Origin: Colius striatus
Lineage: Eukaryota > Chordata > Aves > Coliiformes > Coliidae
DNA length: 64,000 nt
NCBI RefSeq assembly: GCF_028858725.1
Contig: NC_084763.1
Span: 48,492,152-48,556,151, forward strand
Direction of reading: 5' to 3'
Shown here: piece by piece, positions 53,440 through 64,000 of the stretch
How the letters are laid out: each line of letters opens with the position of its first letter
Numbering within the stretch: position 1 is the first letter of the stretch
Notes under the pieces: generated by a model
What the model was told of the DNA's origin: nothing
The model's database searches: none
What the model saw: the letters and a program-made list of their open reading frames with translations, nothing else
Program-made: the position numbers and the translations under genes

Positions 53440-53695
53440 ACAGAATCGCTGAATCTCAAGTGCTGGAAGGGACCTTGAAAGATCATCCAGTCCAACTCCC
53501 CTTGCAGAGCAGAACCACCTAGAGTAGGTAACACAGGAACTCATCCAGGTAGGTTTTGAATGTCTCCAGAGAAGGAGACTCCACAACCCATCTGGGCAGC
53601 CCCTTCCAATGCACCATCACCCTTACAGGAAATTTTTCCTCGTGTTTCTTTGGAACCTCTTAAATTCCAGCTTGTACCTGTTGCCCCTTGTCACA
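53440..53695 (-). mobile_element. CR1 LINE 3' fragment (antisense)
   Basis: About 255 bp that in reverse complement gives the CR1 3' end: TTGGACTGGATGATCTTTCA, TCTCTGGAGACATTCAAAAC, then the ACCTGGATGAGTTCCTGTG region and the GATTCTGTAA-type tail at its 3' end (53440 side). It lies in ARHGAP12 intron 2 against the gene. The frames at 53560-53923 are translations of its antisense strand. Confidence 0.93.
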
Positions 53696-56600
53696 AGTAC
53701 TATGTATGTATTATGGTTGTGTCTAGCATATGCAGTTGCCATGTTTCTCTTGCTTTCCTGGATTTCCATTCAGTTGAGTCACTTTGCTGCTACAGTCACC
53801 ACCTGGCTCTACAGTTATTTTATTACCAATACACAACTGAGCCGGAGTGGTGCTGGCTTAAGGCGATATTGTGATCAAGTATGTCAACAGCCCATCCATA
53901 CTCTTTTGTTGCAATTTATATAGTCATAGTCTAGTGTGAAGTCTGCAAATCTGATGGGTTGGAAGACACACTTGGCTTTTTAATGTCTTTCACATGATGA
54001 GACTTCTGCAACAACTGTGCTAGTGTAAAGAAATGTTCTATTAAAACCTCTGATAAAACAAAAATACAAACTTGCTGGACTCTAAATTAGTTGTTCAACA
54101 TATCTAATAGTGTTGTTGTATACACGTTACTTTCCTGGGTAGTTTGATAGATTATCAGTTTAGAAATGATTCATGCTGCAACAGAAACTTTATACTGTGT
54201 TGCACATAACCATTTTTTGTTCCTTAAGTATTTCAAAGAAGCTTTATCCTACGGTAAAGAGTTGTAACCCTAAATCTGAAGCTCTTGAATGACTTTGATT
54301 TAGCTGCTTTTCAAGTTGGAATTTATAAAGGTGCTTCATCACCCTCCCCTCCACCCCATCCCCATGATCCACAAGCGTGCTTGATGCTATTCATGTCAAT
54401 TCCTGGTTATCTGCTTGCAGTTTGAAGAGATAATAGTCATGCATAGCTACTTTGTGCTTTAGAGAAAAGGGACTGTATTGGGTATGTATATACACATTAT
54501 ATTCTAGATATATAAAATATATCAGACCCTGTTCTGTTTTCTTGATAGCACTTTGATATTGATTTGCACCTCATAGTGCAAATACCAACTTTTAAACTTC
54601 TTGCCAAAAACTTCATCACGTGTACTCATCAGTATTGTCTTTTTGTAATCCTCCAAATAAATCCAGTTGTCCTGGCTGTGACTTTGTCTTTATCCTCCCT
54701 CTCGGGAGCTGCATTCTTACATTTTCATGGCATCTTTGTACTACCCTAAGGCTCTGTACCATAATATGTATTATTACCTAGTGCTCACACCCACAAGCTA
54801 TGCCAGGGGACCTCATACTTCCTCCTAGGCACGCTTTTCACAGCCAGGCTCTGTGGTTGTATTGCTTTAGGTGGGGAGCTGGAGCCTGAGCTCTTGGAGA
54901 AGACGCTGTGTGGCCCTGCCAATGGCCTAGCTGTTACAGTCTTGTCCTAACCTTTCACTCATTGCTGCTTTGCTGGCTGAGCTCAACCACTCATGCTTAT
55001 GCCCGTAGCAGATCCTAATCAGTCTTGTACCTAAGCCTTTGGCTTTATGTACTTTCCTTCCTCTTGCCTTTACCACCCTGAAGGAGTCTGTTCTTCATGT
55101 GACTGCCTGAGAAGGTAGGACATTTAGGGTGGAGGAAGTAAAACTTCAGCAATATTTTTTCTTGTTGTTCTTCCACGCTTTTCTCACGAGGAGAGGGCTG
55201 TCTCAGTTCATTCTCTTCCCAAGTTTGAAACCACTGATTCCTGCAGCAGTTTGTGGGTGGTGATGCATCAAGGTATTGCATCTGTTTCTTTTTTTACCTA
55301 GTTCATAAGTTGCTACTGTAACCATCGATTGAGCAGAGCTTGTGTATGTGCTGATGTTAGGTTGATATTTTTCCCCCCTTGTTTTAAACCAAACACAAAT
55401 CCCAGGTGCTTTGCTAAAATCTAGCTCTAAACTCTTATTCTTTTCTTGCTTTGTGAAGCTCTAAAGCCTCAGCAGATTTTGCCCAAACCTCAGGTGTGTT
55501 GATACCCTATACAATGTTTATGAGGGCTCTAAGAGTGCTTTTTAGCTGCTACATCTTTGAAACGTTGTTTATTAAAACAAATAAAGAAAATTTTATAGGC
55601 TAAGAAGATGTTAAACTGACAATTTCTTTATTTGCAAGAGAATTTGAGGCAAGTTTTTTTTTCTGAATGTAGCTTTAATGTATTTAAATATGTGTTCATA
55701 GGTGGTCTCAGGGGTTCCATATGCATATTCTGCTCTCACATCATCTTTTTGCAATTCTTCCTTACTGTCTGTCCTGAAATTGCTGTTTTACTTCACCATG
55801 TTTTACGTTAAACTTGGATTTGAGCACTGAGGACCAGGCTTCTCTGTTGTCCTTTGTATGGTTGGATCTGAGCTTGAGTGTAACCTCAGAATTGTTGTAA
55901 AGTAAATAAAATGTGATAAATACTAAGTATTTTTATATATTCTTAACTATCATTTGAGAAAAAAAGTTACTGGTTTAATATATAATGTAATTGAAATAAA
56001 ATAGTAGTTGCAGACTTTCAACATTAAAACAGGTGTTAAAGTAACACACAGTCAATTGCAAAAGTATACTTATTTAGTCTAGGTGCTGAATTGCAGAAAT
56101 AGCTCTTCTTAAAAATGAAAGAAATTCTTGCTAGTGTAAGGAAAATAAAGGGGAAGGAGAATTGCAGAAATGCATGAGCTGAGCATTTCATGCTTTCTGC
56201 TCTAAAACTGGGTGCCAACAAACTGTCTGCAAGTAAATAAACAGACTAAGAAATACTGTCAAGGGACAAATATGTCTCTTTTTAGTTGCTTTAATGGGGG
56301 GGAAAGATGGAACCTGGCTGAGATTCCCATGAGAGTTTTATTGCTTTGCTTAGTCCTGCTGTAAGCAGCACATATAACCTGTTGCTGAATGTTTCTGTGA
56401 TTTTGAGGTAGTCTTTAACAGTACAACTGTGTACTTGCCTTTAGCATTTAAAAAAAAGTCCTCAAAAGTGACCTTAAACCTCTAACTTCTTGAAGTTGGG
56501 CACTGTGGGTTGAATGCATTTCTAAAAATATTCATGCTACTATTTTGTACACTTTTGCAGAACAGAATTGTGATGTTAGAGTGATTGTAGGTTGTTCAGT

Positions 56601-57514
56601 TAAAATAAATGTTGTAGAAGCACTGTGGCATAACTACTTACAGACTTTTTTGTGTGTGATCTTCAGCAGCTACAAAAGGAAGCATGCCTACTTTGTTTAA
56701 ATTTGTTTAAATGTGCCAACTACTAATGTTTACTTTGTTCCTACTATTATGTGTTTTAAGGTAGAATTTTAAGCTGAAATCCTTACTTGAACTGTTGTTT
56801 CTATGTCTTGCCTTGCAAGAGACTTGACTTTCTACTTTATCCTTCATTACTAGAAAAAAAAGTCATGCATCATGCAGTAGTAGATGTCTTTTTGTCTTAA
56901 GTCATTAAAACACATGAGTGTGAGGGGATTCAAGCAGCCCCTAGAAAACTTCAAAGTTTGGATTGTGTGCTGTAGCATGTGTATTGTGGAGACAGCATCT
57001 TCCGAAAAGGACTTGTAATGTTTTGTCTTCAGTTCTTCCAACCTCTCTACTCTCCAGTATGGATGCTAATATATGTGGGATTTTTATGGTTTATTTGGAA
57101 ACTTTAACAGGCAAACTAAACATGTATTCTGGAGGTGACAATACATAAACTGTCAGCTTCTACTTCTCTTAAGGGCCCAACTTGTAATGGGAATTAAACT
57201 TTAAAATGCTTTTCTAGTGAATCTGTGAGCATAATTTCTGTAAGTGCCAAAATTAGAAGTATTTTCCTTGGTTTGAAGGATTTAAAGCACAAAACACATC
57301 TAAAGTATTGGAAAAGACAAGAAATATGTTCATTTCAATGCCTTTTTTTCCCTGTTACTTTTTGCTTTAAGGTTTGTTTGCTTCAGTCAGACTGGTGAAT
57401 ATCCTTTCCAAAGTACTGGGAGAAAGTAAAGATGTCAAAGAAATGCAGTATCCTAAAACACCAAAGATTCCTTTGGAAATTAAGTTACAATATTTATTCT
57501 GGGTTGTTTTACAG

Positions 57515-57582
57515 TGACAGTCTTGCACCTTGTACAAAATCTTGCTGTCACGGAACCCACTAATTATATTCAGCGATACACG
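57515..57582 (+). other. Splice-flanked 68 bp candidate exon (non-frame-preserving)
   Basis: TGTTTTACAG at 57505-57514 and GTAAGC at 57583 flank 68 bp. In the phase left by the ARHGAP12 coding exon the first codon is TGA, so inclusion would truncate the protein at once. One other frame is fully open (TVLHLVQNLAV then TEPTNYIQRYT). I recognise no family. Confidence 0.3.
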
Positions 57583-58243
57583 GTAAGCATGAGAGAATAT
57601 TGAATCTGAATGCAGATTTAGTAAAGGATAATGCAGTATAGAGAGTAGTGTTTTTTAGACTGGAATGTCTGTTTACTGTTGAAACCTGACAGGTAAAAAT
57701 GGCTTTTGATGTTAAAATTAAGAAATTTTATATAATACACTTTAATAATGAGCTAAATGAAGAAACGAGAGCTCAACATCTAATTTCAATGTCACAGTTT
57801 TAATAATTGTTAGTTAAGTTATGTTTATGTATGTGAAAAAATGAGTAGTGTATCAGAATGGCTTTCATATAATTAGTAAGCTTCAGTGATATTTGAGGGA
57901 AGGTTTATGTGGAGAAAGAAGCTTACAGAAACAAGGTATCAAAAAAAATATTTTTTTGTTCTAAATCCTTTGTAATTAGGGAGCTCTTTTAGTATTATTT
58001 TGTTATGCTAAGCATCTCAATACAGACATACTTTATGATAAGAATGATTTTTGTTTTTTGTGAAAATTGATATTTGTAACTTCTTGCAGATCCATTTTGT
58101 TATGGTATGGCAGTATGGCCAAAAGCTCTGTACCATAAAACTTCAATTTCTAATCAATGTAGATGATTATGATACTAAAATGTAGAGCATACATTTGTTC
58201 TTAGAGTTTAACAGGTGAACATCTTCTTCTATCTCTTGTCCAG

Positions 58244-58282
58244 CTTCGAGAAACATGGCTGCAAGGCGCATCTTACCTTGAG
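58244..58282 (+). other. Splice-flanked 39 bp candidate mini-exon
   Basis: A pyrimidine-rich tract ending TTGTCCAG (to 58243) and a GTTTGT donor-like site at 58283 flank 39 bp that read LRETWLQGASYLE in phase 0. It has two CpGs in an AT-rich setting. The donor is weak, and I do not recognise the peptide. Confidence 0.2.
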
Positions 58283-61200
58283 GTTTGTTGTGGGTTATTA
58301 TTGCTGTGCTATTGCCAGATTATTTGCCCATCCTCTAATCTCCCATTTCAATGGCAATCTAAAAAGCACAACTAGCAATACTTCCGATAAGTGTTATTTA
58401 GAAGATGTAGTTAATCACCCTATGTATACTCAGTTGCCACTCTTGTGAAGATAAAAGCATTTAGAGTAGTGTTAGCTTGAAGCCTCTTCAAATATTTGAA
58501 GTTCCCAATAAGTTTAATATTTTTAACATAGCTGTTGTACTGGATGTGACTGAACAGCACAGTCTTCATAGTCATCAAGCAGAACAAGCTCTGTTTATTG
58601 GCAACTGTGTTGCAAGAAGCTCTCTGGGCAGATGGCTGATCAACTTTCAGTACTGTTGCTTTACAGACCCTCGTGGGACCTGTTAACCTCAGCTCCTGCA
58701 GTGCCTGCAGTTCATTTTAGTTCCCATTTTTAGAGGACCTCAATGGAAATGCATCTAGAAAGCAGCACAGAAAAACAAATGTGTTTAAAATTACCATATA
58801 CAAGAATACTCTACCACTGATTTCTATCAGGTTTATTCATGGCAAATTATTGTTTTTCCAGACATAGTAATGCTTTTAATGTCACTTCGTTGTGAGACTG
58901 TGCTAACTCATCAAAAAAATGCAACAGGCATCTAAAGGTGCATTATTTACTCGTGACTGTAGTAGAAAAACAACACACCCTTTACCCTAGTATGTATTTT
59001 TCTGGGAGGCTCCCAGAAAGTTCAGTTTATTCAGCCTGTGTTTTCTGCAGCTGAACAACTGCTTTCTGTCCACTTTCAAGAAGAGATTTTTAATGCATAC
59101 ATGCCCTTAAAACCAATTTTTTTTTAATAGCTGGGCAGATAGTTCTGCAATACTTTATAACTTGTAGTTTCAATGCGAATGTTCTCTGAAGGCTGGTGGC
59201 TCCAGCTGGTCCGCTGAATGCTGAGCACGGAATTACAATTCAACAGCATGGGGGAGGGCTGTGTTTGCAGTAGTGATCGGCAGGGCACTGCTTACTGCAT
59301 GTTGCTTAATCAGCATGAAACTATTAGCAAATTCTTGCCGTCTCAGCTATAATGTACTGCTAACCAGTTTGTCTTATTGCATGGGATAGTAAAAAAAAAA
59401 AAAACCTGGAATGTTTTAGTAATTTTAAATAGCATAACATTCATCTTAATGAAGTTTGACAGTTATTTTCGAAACTCCCTCACATTGTGTAACAAGAGTA
59501 CTATAAATGCATTCCTCTGTACTAAGTGCTGGTAACTTATTTGAGTCTTTTCTTAATGAAAGCTTTCTTACATGAACACTTTTGATGTAATTTAAAAATT
59601 CTAGTGTATTACATAAAATAGATTCCTGGCATAGAATAGATTCTGTATAATTAGTCCATTTGAACATACTCTTTTAAAATATTGTCAAAGTTTTACATTT
59701 GTCAGAAGTGTTCGTGAATCTTGCTTCATCCAAAAAAAAACCCAAACCCCAAACAACTTTTCTGTGTGTGGTCGGGGTGTTTTTTTGGTGGTTTGATTGT
59801 GTTTTGGTTTTTAATTACCCAGTATTTTAGTATGTACTTTGTAATCTGGAGTACACTGTGCATGAGGGTGTTAGCGTGGGCTCTTTCTCTCAAACCATCA
59901 GCAGTAAATTTCAGAGCGCACTAGTGCCAGGTATCTGAATTTGACATTCTTTTTCCTCTCCTCTTTTTGCTGTGGAGGCATTATTATTATTTAACGACAA
60001 TTTAATAATGTCATTTTAACTGATAAATTGGGATGGATCTCTGATATGTAGAGATTGGGATGACTTTCATTTTTAGTTTTCAGCAATGCAAAATGATGTT
60101 GCGTGGCAGAAAGCCATAGCAACTATGTCAGTTGATTTTACTTTTTAATAATTTGTGAGTTTGTCTTCTGTCTTACCATGTCTTGTCATCATCTTATCAC
60201 TGTTTTTCCCTGCTTCCCCCCTTGGTACCAGACAGACTGCGCGGGTGTTTTGTGTGGTGGGCAGGGATGTGGTGAAGAATGCAACTTCCTTATTGTAGGG
60301 ACTGGTTCACTTACAGCTGTGTTCGTTTGTTTGTCTCTTACATCTGAGAGAGTCTTATCTCACTCCTGGAGCAAAACTTTAAGTGAGGTTTTTACAGTCT
60401 TAATCCAGTAGTGCTGCTCATAGTCAGACCAACTCTAGTTTGAATGTGGTACCATATATGGGAAGACCAGATGTCGTCTGTATGATCAGTTCATCTTCAG
60501 CAGACCCTGTCTGGATTGATCTAACTGTGACATCAGGCCTTTAGAGATGGAGGCTGTACTTGAAAAATCAAAGTACTTGATCCCCTCACAACCCTCTTAT
60601 TTCTGACAGGCTGTACCTCTTTGTTTCAACAGTTTGTAAGAAGTCTCTCATGCTATGAAAACTTTGAGAAGAACCTGCAGACAAGCAGGGTGATTTATGT
60701 TAAAGGTTTAATTATGATTAGTTGTTGAATCTTATCTGAAGGAATGAAATTAGCATAGGTTGGAATAAGATTTTTGGTGTCCTGTTACTTACACAGTTGC
60801 CTTCTACAGGAAACACAGAATTTTATATTGAACAGATAGTTGCAAGCCTTTAAGTACGGAATTTCAACTTATGATCTCAAATGTTAGGTAGTAGGCTATT
60901 TTTTTCTCCTTTCTTTTTGAATTACCACAGAACTCAAAGACTTTACAATCAGGGATAATTGCAGTGACTTCAGAGTCTGATTTAGATCAGAAACTGCAGA
61001 AAAAGTTGGTCTGGTTTACTCAGTTGCCCATGTTAATTATTAGTCCAATCTATAATTATCAATCCAATCTATAAATGTTTTAACTCAATATACACCTCTG
61101 GATGCTAAAAAACCCAATAATTAAATCCTGTGCTTAAGTTCTGGGGAGCTTGGCTGACGTGCTGTCAGGTAGGTCTTTAACCTACCTTCATTTCAGTTTT

Positions 61201-63414
61201 CATATCAGTGTACAGTTGGAAATACTTAAGTTGAGCTGCTTCCTGTTAAGTAGATCTGAGGAATCAGAAAAGAAAATACATGTATTTTAATTTGTTTACT
61301 GAAAGCTTGGTGAGATGCTAGCTCTCAAAACACCTAACTTCTCACTTAAAATTGCATGGCTTTTCTATGGAGTGGGCCTGTAACCGCTTAATTCTCGTGG
61401 TGCTTGACCACTAATCCGTATGGCTGCCTATACAACAGTAGTCATACTAGCCAGCAGTGGAGATACTTTCAGTGTTTCGTTTGTGGTTTTCTTTTTCCTT
61501 TTTAATAATTTTTAGTTCTATATAAAGTAAAAACTTATCATTTATATGTATAAAACACTTTAATTGCTCAATAGTTTGTGTAGGATATAAAGGGACCATT
61601 AGAACCTGTTCTGACATCTGTTTTGTAAAACATACCTGTGAACATCATACAACAATATTGTATGTTATAGGTTTATAACATTATGCTTACAGAAGATTGT
61701 TAGAGGAGGGGAGAGAAATCAGATTTAGTTTTGACTTTTGAGGGTAGATGGCTCAGCCAAGCTTCTGGGGATAGGCTTAGTCCATTGTTGAAGACCCACT
61801 TTTTATTCTTTGAATATTCTGGTAGACACTTTTTTTAAAGAAAAAGTGTGTTTCTAAACCATGTGATACTGCCTTAGTCGCTTCACGAAACCTTTTATTT
61901 AACATACGATGGACATATTGTACGCTGTATGCACTGATGCTTCTTTCTTCTATGATTCTTTCTCTGTTACCATACCATATCATCCACAGATTTTATTTAT
62001 CTTAACAGACATATTGAAATTATATTTGAGCTGCAAAATTTACAAGTGACTGCTTCCGAACAGAGAAGTATTGAAGTTTTAATTGCATTGCGGTTACTCA
62101 GACACTTAAAAAAGCCAAGCAAAAGCCCCAAAGCCTAGTTCCATTAGTTTACAAGACCTCAATTTTTGTATTGCAAAATGCGATGTGTTTCATCACTTGC
62201 TTATTTGCAACTTCTCAGGGAAGACAAATGACTTGAAGTTTCCTGTCAGTGCTACAGCTGTGAAAGCAAACGGGGAAAATGGCCACAGGTCTCTGTAAAA
62301 CTGCTCTTCATTAAACATGTGGGGTTTGCCATCTACTTTATAACATTTTGGATTTGTTTCTTCCCCCCTTCCCCCAAATTTTACTTACCAGCTCCAGTTC
62401 TGAGGACTGTAAATTAATAATTTGTAGTCAAGCAAGACTAATTAAAGCACATGTATTTCCAGTTGTCTGGCACATTTCAGGTTATTGCTTCAGGTGACTT
62501 AAATTCTGTGCTGGAAAGACTTTTAGTATACAGATGACTTCACTGCCTTTATGATCATCTGTGGACACAGAAATAGGTTTGTCCATTGTTGAACTTGCCT
62601 ATTCTGAAAAATCTCTTATTCCCACAAAGTATAGCGTTGGATCTGTTTTCCCATGTGTCTTTTTTTTTTTTTGGATCTTATTAATTTCTTGGTTAACCAC
62701 ATCAGTGAACAAGACAGAAGTTACTGTGGGATGGACATGGCTGAGTGAGTGGGGACATGTCCTTTTGTTTCTGAAACCTGAGAAACTTGATTTTTCCAAA
62801 ACTCATCTCTTGAATCTGTGGGAAGGTCTGAAAGTGGAAGTGTGACTAGATTTGGTGGAAACCTCATGCTTTATCCATGTCAGTTTTGCTACAAGTTGAA
62901 GAAAGTTGTTCTCAGTTTTGGGGTTTTCTTGTTGTGTTGTGTTGGGTTGTTTTTTTTTTGAAGGAGTGGGTGGTGATCTCTCCTTGCTGATATGTTTCTG
63001 AGTGTTTTATAACTTTTCTGGGTTATAACTTATTTTAAGTATTGATACACCCTGGAGATTTACAGAGGAGAGGAAGATAGCATCTTTTCTTGTTTAAATT
63101 AAGATATTCCCACCATACCTGACCCAGGTTTTTCTACTAAAAAATTAGTATTTTTTTTCTGTAAATTTTGGAGGAAGTAACTATAAGCACTCTGAACAAT
63201 GCATTGTTCTTAATTTTCCTAACAATACAATGGAAATTGTCAGAGATAGCAGTCCAGCTAGCTAAGACTGTTTTCTTAGTTCTTTGCCTCACAATGCTTC
63301 TATTGTCATCAATCGAGAGGAAACAGAAAGCAAAATATCCCTCTTCTTTCTGGTTCTGTAAGGTGATGTTTTAAATGCAGAGTGACAGGCATTTTTTTGT
63401 GCTTGTCCATGCAG

Positions 63415-63462
63415 ACTGATGGAGGACCTTCAGCGTTATCAGAATTAGTGAATGCCTCCCTT
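63415..63462 (+). CDS. Candidate ARHGAP12 cassette exon (48 bp, in frame)
   Basis: A T-rich tract and CCATGCAG (to 63414) precede, and GTAAGT (63463) follows, a 48 bp segment. Spliced in phase 0 after STEQVQ it adds TDGGPSALSELVNASL with no stop. Strong sites at both ends, phase compatibility and amphipathic coding-like content make it a good candidate alternative exon. I do not remember this peptide from mammalian ARHGAP12, so it may be lineage-restricted, a rare isoform or chance. Confidence 0.45.
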
Positions 63463-64000
63463 GTAAGTCGACAATCCACACCTTAGTCTGTGCAATAGCT
63501 GGGTTCCCTAGATGTGCCTCTTTTGCAGTTACCTCGATTTGCCTGTTGCCAGAGATAAGCCATAGTCATTATGACTGTCATCAGGTTTTGTCTTGTAGGT
63601 GCATGAGCTCCTAGCAGGTTACCCTTTTTCCTGTGGTTATAAGCAACTGAGTAGCTGTGAGGAAAGTGCTTTATTTTATGTTGCCAATATAAAATATTGC
63701 GTGTGTTTATATTTTGTTAAAATAATTTGTCTCAAAATACTAACAAAACCCTTTTCTTCAGAGATCATTTTTTCAGTCCAAGAGAAGGACTTAAACTGTG
63801 TTTCTCCCTTGACCCTTATTGTTTATAAGTGCTGTCCTTCCTCATCTCAACAGTCTTTGTTATTCTGTGAGCTATTTGGTGTACTTCTTTCTTCCTTTGA
63901 GAGCATAAGGCCCTGTCTACCTCAGGTATGTTGTTTGATGTTCTGCTCATTATGGCACTATATTGCTCATTCTCTTATGCTGTTGATGTTTCTTAAGAAG

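Larger units (their letters stand above)
46381..64000 (+). other. ARHGAP12: ARHGAP12 intron 2 (continues beyond the window)
   Basis: The donor GTAAGC at 46381 opens at least 17.6 kb of AT-rich intron. The next constitutive exon known to me in this gene (beginning around TTPPNQGRPDSP in the mammalian protein) is not present before 64000. The intron holds a CR1 fragment, a purine-rich block at about 49,020-49,960 and three splice-flanked candidate cassette exons at 57515, 58244 and 63415. Confidence 0.8.

Noticed and set aside
53560-53923. Two overlapping 104-codon frames
   Set aside because: They begin in the antisense strand of a CR1 3' end and run into unrelated intron sequence.

Overview
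The window is vertebrate nuclear DNA, most likely from a bird. Coding exons are small, bounded by GT..AG and separated by long introns. Promoter-like CpG islands are present. The only interspersed repeats I can name with confidence are five CR1-type LINE fragments, and the complete 3' ends carry the short ATTCTRTG-type tail typical of avian CR1 copies. I cannot name the species. There is no bacterial or phage content, no CRISPR array, and nothing that looks like a self-contained new enzymatic or defence system.

Layout. (1) About 1-9,740 is the 3' end of KIF5B (kinesin-1 heavy chain) on the + strand: five coding exons (689-749, 853-924, 1101-1205, 1799-2015, 3816-3948), a terminal exon from 7161, and a 3' UTR with proximal and distal poly(A) signals. 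A 1.1 kb CR1 copy lies in the last intron. (2) About 9,740-39,370 is a 30 kb intergenic stretch with no convincing protein-coding gene. It holds a 23-copy CTTTC microsatellite (11276-11390), an orphan CpG island (about 13,840-14,060), a GC-rich and purine-rich patch (about 17,830-18,070), two CR1 fragments and a decayed tRNA-like element on the - strand (about 34,609-34,685). (3) About 39,370-40,570 is a strong CpG island that fits the promoter and non-coding first exon of ARHGAP12, with a splice donor at 39894. (4) From 45623 a splice acceptor opens the first coding exon of ARHGAP12 (ATG 45712, donor after 46380), encoding the SH3 domain and the acidic, serine-rich linker. (5) From 46381 to the end lies ARHGAP12 intron sequence, with one CR1 fragment and several splice-flanked candidate cassette exons. 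The best of these is 63415-63462, which is 48 bp and in frame.

The two genes are in tandem on the same strand, KIF5B upstream of ARHGAP12. From memory this is the arrangement on human 10p11, so the window looks like conserved amniote synteny. KIF5B is a plus-end-directed microtubule motor and ARHGAP12 is a Rac/Rho-family GTPase-activating protein. Nothing in the sequence suggests they are co-regulated beyond adjacency.

Most open reading frames elsewhere, including long ones in the CpG islands, look like chance or composition effects. The observations most worth checking are the KIF5B stop codon that overlaps a consensus splice donor, the candidate ARHGAP12 cassette and poison exons, the orphan CpG island and the tRNA-like element.
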